A stretch of 64,000 bases of DNA from Morganella psychrotolerans (lineage in GTDB: Bacteria; Pseudomonadota; Gammaproteobacteria; Enterobacterales; Enterobacteriaceae), in the NCBI RefSeq assembly GCF_001676055.1, contig NZ_LZEX01000034.1:62001-126000 (forward strand). Reading direction: 5' to 3'. Made by a program: the position numbers and the translations under genes. Of this stretch, positions 15,268-24,500 are shown piece by piece (positions within the stretch are counted from its first letter, which is position 1; the number at the start of each line of letters is the position of its first letter). The notes below the pieces were generated by a model. The model was not told the DNA's origin. It was given only the letters and a program-made list of their open reading frames with translations, and made no database searches.

Positions 15268-16734
15268 TTAACCTAACATTCTGCCGAGTGCCTGGGTGGT
15301 ACCACTAAGGGTACTCATCATTTTATCCAGATTCTGAAACTGACGGCGGTATAAATCCATCGAGTTCTCAATCTGTTTGGTGGTTTGTTCGATACGTTTA
15401 TCGATGCCTTTTTTCTTTTTCTCCAGACCATCAGTCGCGTTGTGAATAGTCCCTTCACGGCTGTCTAAGGTCTTTTTCAGGTAATTAAAGTTTTCGGTGG
15501 CAAAACCGGTTTTTTCACCGTCACCGGCGAAAAACTCTTTTACACTGGATGCGTTTTCACCGAGTGCTTTATCCATTATTTTCGTATCAATTTCCAGCGT
15601 ACCGTCAAGCTTTTGCTTGATACCGAGTTTGTTCATGGTGTCTATTTCACCGCTGCCGTTTGGCGTACGGATTTGACTGCGCATCGTATTTTGAATACCA
15701 CGCAAAGTTGAGTCACCAATCAGCGGGCCATTACTTTTATCTGCGGCTTTTCCGCTTTCGGTCTGCGTATATTTCGTCAGTTCGCTGCTGAGTTTCTGAT
15801 ATTCGTTATAGGCATCCACCCATGCTTTGATCTTGTTTTTTGATGGTTCGATGTCAGTAGAAATAATCAAATGGTCTGCTTTACCGTCTTCACTCTCTTT
15901 TTTCAGGGTCAGTTTCAGACCAGGAAATTCATCTTTTACGACGTTGCTGCTGGCTTCAATATCAAAACCATTGATATTCAGACGCGCATTATTACCGGCA
16001 ACTTTTTGCGACATTTTACCGGTGTCGGGCATCTCGGTTACTTTGATCTGGATTCCGCCCGGGTTTGCAGGGTCTAATGGCACTTCTTTAACCGTGGAAG
16101 TGCAGTTCATCATATCAGCAAGGTTGGCATCACCGGTGACATCAACACTGATACGGGAATCCACCCCTTCGGTTTTTGAGGTTAAAACCAGATGAAATTC
16201 ATTATTGCTGTCTTTAACAACAGCGGCAGAAACCCCTTTATCCTTTTTATTGATAGCATCAGCGATTTCAATTAATGAGGTATGTTCTTGATCCAGGGTT
16301 ACTTCAAAGACTTTTTTCGGGTCAGAACCGTCACCCTGGGTGATTTTAATGGTTCGTGTGGCGGAACCATCACCAAGATTGGCTTTATTATCTTTCTGAC
16401 CTGCGGTGGCAACGGTTTGTGCTTTGGCTAATTTATCCACACGCACATCATAAACCCCCGGTACGGCTTTGCCGTCGGTTGACACATCAAAGCTTTTGTA
16501 TTCACCGCTGACTTTAGTAGTACTGATTTCGTCGTATTTTTTCAGGGCTTCAGCCGCTGATTTTAATTTTTCCAGTGAAGACTGTAACTTTCCGAATGCA
16601 CTAATCTGAGCATCACACGCTGTTTTCTGAGCGGCTAATGGCTCCAGACGGCGCATTTCTGCGGCTTCCAGCATCTCCATTTGCTTATTAAGATCCATCC
16701 CTGCGCCAACCCCTAACGATGCTATGCCTGCCAT
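15268..16734 (-). CDS. fliD: FliD, filament cap (HAP2)
   Basis: A 488-residue exported cap protein that folds flagellin monomers at the tip of the filament. The N-terminus, MAGIASLGVGAGMDLNKQME, matches the FliD_N domain, and C-terminal coiled-coil helices (KKKKGIDKRIEQTTKQIENS and FQNLDKMMSTLSGTTQALGR) match FliD_C. The central variable region is exposed and has many Lys/Asp. A class 3 sigma-28 promoter lies about 40 bases upstream, with the order fliD-fliS-fliT. Confidence 0.95.
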   Translation of the reverse strand: MAGIASLGVGAGMDLNKQMEMLEAAEMRRLEPLAAQKTACDAQISAFGKLQSSLEKLKSAAEALKKYDEISTTKVSGEYKSFDVSTDGKAVPGVYDVRVDKLAKAQTVATAGQKDNKANLGDGSATRTIKITQGDGSDPKKVFEVTLDQEHTSLIEIADAINKKDKGVSAAVVKDSNNEFHLVLTSKTEGVDSRISVDVTGDANLADMMNCTSTVKEVPLDPANPGGIQIKVTEMPDTGKMSQKVAGNNARLNINGFDIEASSNVVKDEFPGLKLTLKKESEDGKADHLIISTDIEPSKNKIKAWVDAYNEYQKLSSELTKYTQTESGKAADKSNGPLIGDSTLRGIQNTMRSQIRTPNGSGEIDTMNKLGIKQKLDGTLEIDTKIMDKALGENASSVKEFFAGDGEKTGFATENFNYLKKTLDSREGTIHNATDGLEKKKKGIDKRIEQTTKQIENSMDLYRRQFQNLDKMMSTLSGTTQALGRMLG

Positions 16735-16767
16735 GTGCTTCTCCTGAATTAAAGTGGTTTTACATAG

Positions 16768-16794
16768 TTATCGGTTGGTTGCGGGATAATTTTA
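16768..16794 (-). promoter_or_regulatory. Sigma-28 (FliA) promoter for fliDST
   Basis: On the minus strand: TAAA (16794-16791), 15-base spacer, ACCGATAA (16775-16768), against the flagellar consensus TAAA-N15-GCCGATAA. One mismatch in the -10. It lies 34 bases upstream of the fliD start. Confidence 0.8.
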
Positions 16795-16978
16795 GCGTTG
16801 ACAACAAAAAATGATGGGTGGAGTTGCGCAGATAAAGCCGGTTTATTGTCTCTATTAAACAGATGCCGGTGAATTTCTGTTTTACAACGAGGTCAGAACG
16901 TATAAAGAAGAAAAGATAAATTCCATCATGGGCTGGTTATAAATGTCGATTATTAACAATATGGCGACTTTTTGTCTG

Positions 16979-17005
16979 TAAATAAAATGAATTATTTCCC
17001 GTTAA
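16979..17005 (+). promoter_or_regulatory. Degenerate sigma-28-like promoter upstream of the first flagellin
   Basis: TAAA (16979-16982), 15-base spacer, CCCGTTAA (16998-17005): two mismatches in the -10 compared with GCCGATAA. It is the best candidate I find upstream of the first flagellin and is clearly weaker than that of the second. The rest of the 340-base fliD-fliC1 gap holds the fliD promoter and a small CCGCC/GGCGG hairpin near 17016 and no gene. Confidence 0.4.
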
Positions 17006-17074
17006 CAGTATTACCCCGCCACGGCGGAATAACAATAATTCAGATTATTTCATTCAAAAACAGGAAATATCATC

Positions 17075-18223
17075 ATGGCACAAGTTATTAATACCAATGT
17101 ACTGTCTCTGGTTACGCAAAATAATTTAAATCGTTCACAAGGAGTGTTAGGTACAGCAATTGAGCGTCTTTCCTCCGGTGCCCGTATTAACAGTGCAAAA
17201 GATGATGCGGCAGGTCAGGCAATTGCCAACCGTTTCACCTCAAACGTGCGTGGTCTGACCCAGGCATCCCGTAACGCCAGCGACGGTATTTCTCTGGCGC
17301 AGGTTACGGAAGGGGCGGTCAATGAAATTAATGATAACTTACAGCGCATCCGCGAACTGGCAGTCCAGGCACAGAACGGCACTAACTCAGAGAGTGATAT
17401 TAACTCTATTAAAGAAGAAGTGGGTCAGCGCCTGAAAGAAATTGACCGTATTTCAGAGCAAACCCAGTTTAATGGTATTAAAGTGCTGTCTTCTGATACC
17501 AAAATGAGTTTCCAGGTCGGAACAAATGATGGTGAAACTATTGATATTGATCTGAAAAAAGTGGATGGCGCCTCTTTAGGTCTGGATAAACTGGATATTG
17601 CCGCCTCTAAATTCGGTGCAATGTTATCAGCCGGTGATTTTGTTGCTGACCTTAAAGGTACCGGTACAGATGCTGATGCACTGAAAGCGGCAGAAGACGG
17701 ACTTAAAGGCATTCAATTCAATAATAAAGATATTGAAGGAGCCAAAGTCTCTTACCAAACGAAGGCGGATGGTTCGGTTGATAAAACCAAAGTCTATATC
17801 CAGGGTAAGGTTGATGGCAAAGACGTGACATTAAAAGCGACTGTGACTGCAACTCCGGGAAATCCGACGGGAACTCCGGCAGTCGTTGCAAAACTGGAAT
17901 TTACCGGCGTTGCTGAATTAGATGCCGCAGATCAAAAAGCCCTTGATGATAAAGGTCCGCTGGGTACCTTAGATAAAGCGCTGTCTAAAGTGGATTCCCA
18001 GCGCAGCCAGCTCGGTGCATTCCAGAACCGTATGCAGTCCACCATTAATAACCTGAACAACTCGGTTAACAACCTGAGCGCGGCACGCAGCCGTATTCAG
18101 GATGCCGATTTTGCCGTTGAAGTGTCAAATATGAGCCGTGGTCAGATTCTGCAGCAGGCGGGTACTTCTGTGCTGGCACAGGCAAACCAGGTGCCGCAGT
18201 CAGTGCTGAGCTTGCTGCGTTAA
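17075..18223 (+). CDS. fliC1: Flagellin, first copy
   Basis: A 382-residue filament subunit. N-terminal D0/D1: [41 protein letters not shown]-terminal D1/D0: [20 protein letters not shown], ending VPQSVLSLLR. The middle (residues about 170-290) is variable and probably surface-exposed. It is secreted via FliS and the flagellar export apparatus. It is about three quarters identical to the second copy by eye, highest at the ends. Codon choice is less biased than in the second copy and its promoter is poor, so this may be the silent or minor flagellin, as in the flaA/flaB arrangement of Proteus. Ends in a strong terminator. Confidence 0.95.
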   Translation: MAQVINTNVLSLVTQNNLNRSQGVLGTAIERLSSGARINSAKDDAAGQAIANRFTSNVRGLTQASRNASDGISLAQVTEGAVNEINDNLQRIRELAVQAQNGTNSESDINSIKEEVGQRLKEIDRISEQTQFNGIKVLSSDTKMSFQVGTNDGETIDIDLKKVDGASLGLDKLDIAASKFGAMLSAGDFVADLKGTGTDADALKAAEDGLKGIQFNNKDIEGAKVSYQTKADGSVDKTKVYIQGKVDGKDVTLKATVTATPGNPTGTPAVVAKLEFTGVAELDAADQKALDDKGPLGTLDKALSKVDSQRSQLGAFQNRMQSTINNLNNSVNNLSAARSRIQDADFAVEVSNMSRGQILQQAGTSVLAQANQVPQSVLSLLR

Positions 18224-18280
18224 TCTGGTAGCGGACAAATTATACCAATAAATCAACGCATTCCTCTGTTTTTATGTTTG

Positions 18281-18307
18281 GCCGGAACCTCTGTTCCGGC
18301 TTTTTTT
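18281..18307 (+). terminator. Rho-independent terminator after fliC1
   Basis: GCCGGAAC, loop CTCT, GTTCCGGC, then T7. It isolates the two flagellin genes, so the second depends on its own promoter. Confidence 0.92.
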
Positions 18308-18362
18308 ATGCCCGCTGATAAATTTTCCCCGACGATTTTCTAAAAATATTTACTAAAAAAAC

Positions 18363-18389
18363 TAAAGTGGCCTGTCAGGGTGCCGATAG
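18363..18389 (+). promoter_or_regulatory. Sigma-28 (FliA) promoter for fliC2
   Basis: TAAA (18363-18366), a 15-base spacer, then GCCGATAG (18382-18389): only the last base differs from the consensus TAAA-N15-GCCGATAA. It lies about 75 bases before the second flagellin. Confidence 0.9.
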
Positions 18390-18464
18390 TGTTAGTACTG
18401 GCGAAAATCAGAAACCCAAACAGACAAACGCTGTTTATTATTTTCAATAACAAGGACATATATC

Positions 18465-19616
18465 ATGGCACAGGTTATCAACACTAACGTTCTTTCTCTG
18501 ACTACTCAGAACAACTTAAACCGTTCACAGGGCGTACTGGGTTCTGCAATCGAGCGTCTGTCTTCAGGTTCACGCATCAACAGCGCAAAAGACGATGCAG
18601 CAGGCCAGGCAATTGCCAACCGCTTCACTTCAAACGTTAAAGGTCTGACTCAGGCTGCACGTAATGCCAACGACGGTATCTCTATCGCACAGACCGCTGA
18701 AGGTGCAGTTAACGAAATCAACGATAACTTACAACGTGTTCGTGAGCTGACTGTTCAGGCACAAAACGGGACTAACTCCAAGAGCGACTTAGAGTCAATC
18801 AATAAAGAAGTTAAAGCCCGTATGGACGAAATCAACCGTATCTCTGAACAAACTCAGTTCAATGGCGTGAAAGTACTGAGCAAAGATACCTCAATGAAAA
18901 TTCAGGTAGGTACTAACGATTCAGAAACTATCGATATCAACCTGAAAAAAATCGACAGCGAAGTTTTAGGTCTGACCGGTTTTGATGCAAGCAGCGCCAA
19001 ATTTGGTTCAGCAGTAACTGCCGATAGCTTTGTTACTGCGCTCAAGGGTGACCTTGATGATTCTGTATCAGCAACGGCAGCAGCCAAAAAAGGTTTCGAC
19101 GATATCACTGTTGGCGGTGCTAAAATTACCGATGCTAAAGTTTACTATGCAAAGGGTGCCGATGGTAAAGATGATACTGGTAACATGATTATTGTTGGTA
19201 AAGATGCTGCGGGTAAAGAAGTTACAGCTAAAGTAGCTGCACCTACAGTAACTGCTGGGGTGAAAGCTACTCCTGTGGCACCAGAACTGAAATTTGCTGA
19301 CGCTACAGCTTTAACTGCTGCTGAGCAAAAAACCTTGGACGAGAAAGGTCCTCTGGGTACTTTAGACAAAGCACTGGCAACTGTTGACGGCCTGCGTTCA
19401 GACCTGGGTGCTATCCAGAACCGTATGCAGTCTACCATCAATAACCTGAACAACTCTGTTAACAACCTGAGCGCTGCACGCAGCCGTATCGAAGATGCAG
19501 ACTTCGCAGTTGAAGTCTCTAACATGAGCCGTGGCCAGATCCTGCAACAAGCAGGTACTGCTGTGTTAGCACAGGCAAACCAGGTTCCTCAGGGCGTTCT
19601 GAGCCTGTTACGTTAA
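18465..19616 (+). CDS. fliC2: Flagellin, second copy (probable major filament protein)
   Basis: A 383-residue flagellin with the same D0/D1 ends ([20 protein letters not shown] at the start and [10 protein letters not shown] at the end) and a different central domain (residues about 170-300, rich in Ala, Lys, Asp and Thr). It has a near-perfect sigma-28 promoter, a good AAGGACATAT leader before ATG, and marked preference for codons used in highly expressed genes (GTT, CGT, AAC, CTG). It is therefore the likely main filament subunit. Long identical stretches shared with fliC1 would allow recombination and antigenic change. Confidence 0.96.
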   Translation: MAQVINTNVLSLTTQNNLNRSQGVLGSAIERLSSGSRINSAKDDAAGQAIANRFTSNVKGLTQAARNANDGISIAQTAEGAVNEINDNLQRVRELTVQAQNGTNSKSDLESINKEVKARMDEINRISEQTQFNGVKVLSKDTSMKIQVGTNDSETIDINLKKIDSEVLGLTGFDASSAKFGSAVTADSFVTALKGDLDDSVSATAAAKKGFDDITVGGAKITDAKVYYAKGADGKDDTGNMIIVGKDAAGKEVTAKVAAPTVTAGVKATPVAPELKFADATALTAAEQKTLDEKGPLGTLDKALATVDGLRSDLGAIQNRMQSTINNLNNSVNNLSAARSRIEDADFAVEVSNMSRGQILQQAGTAVLAQANQVPQGVLSLLR

Positions 19617-19949
19617 TATACGTCTATATACGTAGTAGCGTTAATATATTTAAAAGGTCAGAATATTCTGACCTTTTTTTTATATCTGTTACCCATAACA
19701 GAACAAATAATGTTCTAACTATTTGTTTTTTTATTCTATCAATGAACATTTATTTTTCTTTTTATCATATAAAATAACCGCGATTTTGAAAAAAAGATGC
19801 TAAAAATGAAAGAGAGTATTGCTATTTGTTAATGAGGTGATTTAGGATAAGGCAAATAAGGCGTGATTTACCTCACTACTCACCGGATTGAATTCTTTTT
19901 CGGGCACGATAATAAAAGCCTTTCATGAATCTCGAAGGGTTTTCAGGTT
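19617..19949 (+). other. Intergenic region fliC2-fliA
   Basis: Contains the fliC2 terminator and then about 270 AT-rich bases with the fliA promoter. A GCACGATA box at 19904-19911 could be a sigma-28 -10, but I see no TAAA at the right distance. No small gene is visible. Confidence 0.5.
19652..19680 (+). terminator. Rho-independent terminator after fliC2
   Basis: AAAAGGTCAGAAT pairs with ATTCTGACCTTTT as one continuous palindrome, ending in T7. Confidence 0.92.
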
Positions 19950-20672
19950 GTGAGTGATTTGTATACCGCCGAAGGTGTTATCAACAAAAATAGCCTGTGG
20001 GAACGTTATTATCCCCTTATCCGGCACGAAGCCCTGAAATTGCAGGTAAGATTACCGGCAAGCGTTGATATTGACGACTTAATTCAGGCCGGAGGTATCG
20101 GCTTACTGCATGCGGTTGAACGGTTTGACGCCATGCAGGGCGCGACATTCGCGACCTACGCGGTACAACGGGTTCGTGGTGCAATGCTGGATGAATTGCG
20201 GGGAAGAGACTGGGCACCCCGCAGTGTGCGCCGTCAGGCGCGGGAAATAACCAAAGCGGTGCGTGCATTAGAGCAGTCATTAGGGCGCACTGCCACCGAA
20301 CAGGAGATTGCTGACTCATTAGAGATGGATATAGCGGAATATCGGCAGGTGTTAACTGACACCAATAACAGCCAGCTATTTTCCTATGATGAGTGGCACG
20401 AGATCCACGGCGAGAGTTGCGAACCCGTCCGTGATGATGAAGACGGGGGAAACCCGCTCGGTTTGTTGGTAGACGAAAGTTTGCGTCACCAGGTGGTTGA
20501 GGCGATAAAACAACTGCCTGAACGTGAAAAACTGGTTTTGACTCTTTACTATCAGGAAGAGCTTAACCTTAAGGAGATAGGCGCAGTGCTGGACGTAGGG
20601 GAATCCCGCGTCAGCCAGTTACACAGCCAGGCAATAAAAAGGCTGCGGGCCCGCTTAAAATCCATGAAATAA
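19950..20672 (+). CDS. fliA: FliA, flagellar sigma factor 28
   Basis: A 240-residue sigma-70 family factor that directs class 3 flagellar promoters (fliD, fliC and others). Start is GTG at 19950, giving MSDLYTAEGVINKNSLWERY like enteric FliA, with GAAGGG about 12 bases upstream. Region 2: DLIQAGGIGLLHAVERFDAM and FATYAVQRVRGAMLDELRGR. Region 3 begins RRQAREITKAV. Region 4 helix-turn-helix: ELNLKEIGAVLDVGESRVSQ followed by LHSQAIKRLRARL. It is followed 57 bases later by fliZ, as in enterics. Confidence 0.97.
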   Translation: MSDLYTAEGVINKNSLWERYYPLIRHEALKLQVRLPASVDIDDLIQAGGIGLLHAVERFDAMQGATFATYAVQRVRGAMLDELRGRDWAPRSVRRQAREITKAVRALEQSLGRTATEQEIADSLEMDIAEYRQVLTDTNNSQLFSYDEWHEIHGESCEPVRDDEDGGNPLGLLVDESLRHQVVEAIKQLPEREKLVLTLYYQEELNLKEIGAVLDVGESRVSQLHSQAIKRLRARLKSMK

Positions 20673-20729
20673 CTTTGACTTTATCTTTGATTTATTTAAT
20701 TAGACTAGACTACACAAGGCGCCAGAATT

Positions 20730-21245
20730 ATGTCTGTTTCAAAACAAAAGAAACGGCCTGTAAGCCGTTATATTAAAGATTTTAAACATAGCCAGACTCA
20801 TTGCAGCCACTGCCAGAAAACCCTCGATCGTATTTCACTGGTGTTTAATGGTCAGCTGATCAATAAAGAAGCGATTTCTGAAATGACAGATATGATCGAT
20901 GATACTGTCTGGATGGGATTGCAGGACAAATTTGTGGCACTGTGCCGTTTTTGCAGCGAAATTTACTGCAACAGCGCGACAGATTACTTCGATATCATGG
21001 CATTTAAACAGTATCTGTTTGAAGAGACTGAAATGAGCCACAGCACCGTACGCGAATATGTTGTCCGCTTACGCCGCCTGGACGAGTTGCTTTCCTCGAA
21101 AGAATTCCCGACCACTACGGCATTTTCAACTGAAGTGATTCAGGCACAGCTGAGTGAAGATTTATCTGACTCCGCACTGAGTAACTACAATATTGCACTG
21201 CGCAAGTACGAACAGTATCTGCACTGGCAGGGCAAAGGGCACTGA
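20730..21245 (+). CDS. fliZ: FliZ, flagellar regulatory protein
   Basis: A 171-residue protein, related in its DNA-binding part to tyrosine recombinases. In enterics it represses sigma-S-dependent promoters and promotes flagellar over sessile genes. Family features: RPVSRYIKDFKHSQTHCSHC at the N-terminus, a CRFCSEIYC Cys cluster, and MSHSTVREYVVRLRRLDELL in the arm-like DNA-binding helix. The terminal IALRKYEQYLHW is also conserved. Co-transcribed with fliA, with a terminator just downstream. Confidence 0.93.
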   Translation: MSVSKQKKRPVSRYIKDFKHSQTHCSHCQKTLDRISLVFNGQLINKEAISEMTDMIDDTVWMGLQDKFVALCRFCSEIYCNSATDYFDIMAFKQYLFEETEMSHSTVREYVVRLRRLDELLSSKEFPTTTAFSTEVIQAQLSEDLSDSALSNYNIALRKYEQYLHWQGKGH

Positions 21246-21287
21246 GTTACAGCGCCTGACTTTTTTTTATCTTTAAAAGATGAAACA

Positions 21288-21310
21288 AAGGGGACATTCG
21301 TTCCCTTTTT
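21288..21310 (+). terminator. Rho-independent terminator of fliAZ
   Basis: AAGGGGAC, loop ATTC, GTTCCCTT, then more T. One G-T pair. Located 43 bases after fliZ. Confidence 0.75.
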
Positions 21311-21317
21311 CCGTTCT

Positions 21318-21443
21318 TATACCCTTATTCATTCAAACTGCAGATGCGTTGGCTGCACTCAGCTAGCTGAGTCACATACTGATGTATGCTCCCCAACTAT
21401 CTTCACTTGCCGCCTTCCTGCATCTTGAATGACGTTGGGTATA
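21318..21443. repeat. ERIC repeat, full length, tandem copy A
   Basis: 126 bases, starting TATACCCTTATTCATTCAAA and ending TGACGTTGGGTATA, with a central GAGTCACATACTGATGTATG arm. It shares its last four bases (TATA) with the first four of the next copy. Confidence 0.92.
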
Positions 21444-21565
21444 CCCTTATTCATTCAAACTGCAGATGCGTTGGCTGCGCTCAGCTAGCTGAGTCACATA
21501 CTGATGTATGCTCCTCAGCTATCTTCACTTGCCGCCTTCCTGCATTCCGAATGACGTTGGGTATA
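21440..21565. repeat. ERIC repeat, full length, tandem copy B
   Basis: Second copy in the same orientation, nearly identical to the first (a few substitutions, for example in the middle and in GCATTCCGAATGACG near the end). The 122-base period and overlap at TATA suggest duplication or insertion into the element end. It lies 31 bases from the putA stop. Confidence 0.92.
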
Positions 21566-21596
21566 CATATATTTATTTAAATCAATAGATTGTTGG

Positions 21597-24500
21597 TCAG
21601 CCAATGGTCATCAGGCTGGCATTTCCGCCTGCGGCGGCGGTATTCACACTGACAGCCCGTTCATGCATTAACAGCATCAGCGGAATATGGGTTTCGCCGT
21701 GGCTTAAACCGGCAACCGGGACTATTGCCCCCGGTCGTGATGCCACTTCTTGGTTCACGCTCTGCAGTTTGTCGCTGTCTCCGTGGAAGATAACCCCGTT
21801 GAAATCAACCGTCTCAGTTGCCCAATCCGCTGCCAGTGTCACCTGAGCGCGGACAGCGTCCGGCAGACGGTTATAGAGTGCGCGGGTGTGCTCAGTGTCT
21901 GCAAAGAGCTGGCGGCAGCCGGTGGCAAGTGTCGCGCCCAGTTGCAGCAGCGCATCATGCTCTGTGTCATTTAACCCGAGAATGGTACCGCGCGGCAGCA
22001 GATGATAACTGTTGCGCTCACCGGTCGGTCCCGGTAGCAGGCGGCAGGTTCCGGCTTGCGACAGTGTGCCGTAGCGGGAGATTGCGGGCAGAACATCATC
22101 GCGGTGTTGTGATTGCAGCCAGTTGCAGAATGTATTGAACGGCAGCTGTAACTGTGTGCGCAGTGAAACATCCGGTACAGCGCTGTTATCAATCTCTGCC
22201 AACGCATTCATTACGGAATCATCAGGTTGTTCCGCAAGCAGGCGGTGGAGATAGAGCGGCCCGCCGGCTTTCGGTCCGGTGCCGGAAAGTCCCTCACCGC
22301 CGAATGGCTGAACGCCGACCACTGCGCCGACAATGTTGCGGTTCACATAAATATTTCCGGCATCAATCTGCTGTGTCAGTTGTGAGATGGTTTCATCAAT
22401 CCGCGTGTGGATCCCGAATGTCAATCCGTAACCGCCGGCATTAATTTTTGCCGTCAGATCTGCCAGACTGTCACGCGGATAGCGCACCACATGCAGCACC
22501 GGGCCAAAAATTTCCTGTGTTAGTTCGGTTACATCATCAAGCTCAATCAGTGTCGGCGGGATAAAGGTGCCGTTCAGTAACTGCGGCAAACCGGCATCCA
22601 TTGCGAATGCCGCCTGATACACAGACTTGCCTTTGCCGCGCATCCGCTGAATATGCTGACGAATGCTGTTATGCGCCTCTTCATCAATCACCGGCCCGAT
22701 ATCGGTTGTCAGTATTTCCGGATTTCCGGCACGGCATTCCGCCATCGCACCTTTAAGCATAGTGATGGTGCGATCAGCCACATCTTCCTGGATACAGAGC
22801 AGGCGCAGCGCCGAACAGCGCTGTCCGGCACTGTCAAACGCAGAACTTATCACATCAGTGACAACCTGTTCGGTCAGCGCGGAGGAATCGACAATCATGG
22901 CATTCAGCCCGCCGGTTTCCGCGACAAGCGGGATAACCCGGCCTTCTGTGCAGAGCCGTGCCGCCAGGTTACGCTGCAAAATTTTTGCCACCGCAGTCGA
23001 GCCGGTAAACATTACGCCCTGAACACGCGGATCACACACCAACTGGTTACCGGTGGTTTCACCTTCGCCCGGCAGCAGTTGCAGAACATCACGCGGCACA
23101 CCGGCCTGATGCAGCAGCCGGATGGCAACAGAGGCTATCAGTGGTGTCTGCTCTGCCGGTTTTGCCAGCACCGGGTTTCCGGCGGCAAGGGCGGCGGCTA
23201 TTTGTCCTGTAAAAATAGCCAGCGGGAAGTTCCACGGACTGATACAGACCACAGGTCCCAGCGGGCGGTGGGTATCATTGGCAAAATGTGTCCGCACTTG
23301 TGCGGCATAGTAATTGAGGAAATCAACAGCTTCACGGACTTCGGCGATAGCATTGGCATAGGTTTTCCCGGCTTCGCGAACCAGAATGCCCAGCAAAGGC
23401 TGAAGTTCTGCTTCCATAAGCTGAGCCGCTTTGCACAGAATCGCCGCGCGCTCTTGCGCCGGTGTCGCAAACCAGATACCGGCGGCTTGTTCAGCCGTAG
23501 CTAGTGCGCTGTCCACTTCATCTTCTGCGCAGGGGCGCACATGCCCGACAATATCATTATGATCGGCAGGGTTTCTGACCTGCTGCCGTTCTGCCGGGGA
23601 GGCGGATAAAAAATCACCGCCGGTAAGCGGCTCACAATAAAGTGTATCACCGGCACGGCTGAGCAGGGCGCAGGAGAGTGACGCCAGGCGGTGCTCGTTA
23701 CTCAGATCAAGACCGGCAGCGTTGACCCGTGAATTGCCGAATAACTGACGCGGCAGCGGAATTTTAGGGTGAGGCAGACCAACGGCACCCTCTTTTTCCG
23801 CCATCGACAGAACTGATTTCACCGGGTCTTCCACCAGGGTTTCCAGCGGGATATTACCGTCCGCTATCCGGTTAACAAACGAGGTATTCGCACCATTTTC
23901 CAGCAGGCGGCGCACCAGATACGCCAGCAGGGTTTCATGTGTTCCGACCGGTGCATACACGCGGCACGGACGGTTCAGTTTGCCGTCAGCAATTTTTCCG
24001 ACCACCTGCTCATACAGCGGCTCGCCCATACCGTGCAGACACTGAAATTCATATTGTCCCGGATAGTAATTATTGCCTGCGAGATGATATATCGCAGAAA
24101 GTGTGTGGGCATTATGTGTGGCGAATTGCGGATAAATCAGGTTGGGTACAGACAGCAGCTTGCGGGCGCAGGCAAGATACGAAATATCGGTATAAACTTT
24201 GCGGGTATAAACCGGGTATCCTTCTAATCCGTCCACCTGAGCGCGTTTGATTTCGCTGTCCCAGTATGCACCTTTTACCAGGCGGATCATCAGGCGGCGC
24301 TGGCTGCGCGAGGCGAGATCGATAAGATAATCCACCACTGCCGGACAACGCTTCTGATACGCCTGGATAACAAAACCGATCCCGTTCCAGCCCGCCAGTT
24401 GCGGGTCAAAGCAGAGTTTTTCCAGTAAATCGAGGGAGATTTCCAGCCGGTCAGCTTCTTCGGCATCAATATTAATCCCGATATCATACCGGCGCGCCAT

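Noticed and set aside
16938..16955. GTCGATTA at the fliC1 leader as a sigma-28 -10
   Set aside because: No TAAA at 15 bases; the site at 16979-17005 fits better although weakly.
22653..23504. A 283-codon open frame on the strand opposite to putA
   Set aside because: It lies wholly inside putA, has no ribosome site, and its translation shows no protein-like pattern. It is a shadow of the high-GC third codon positions.
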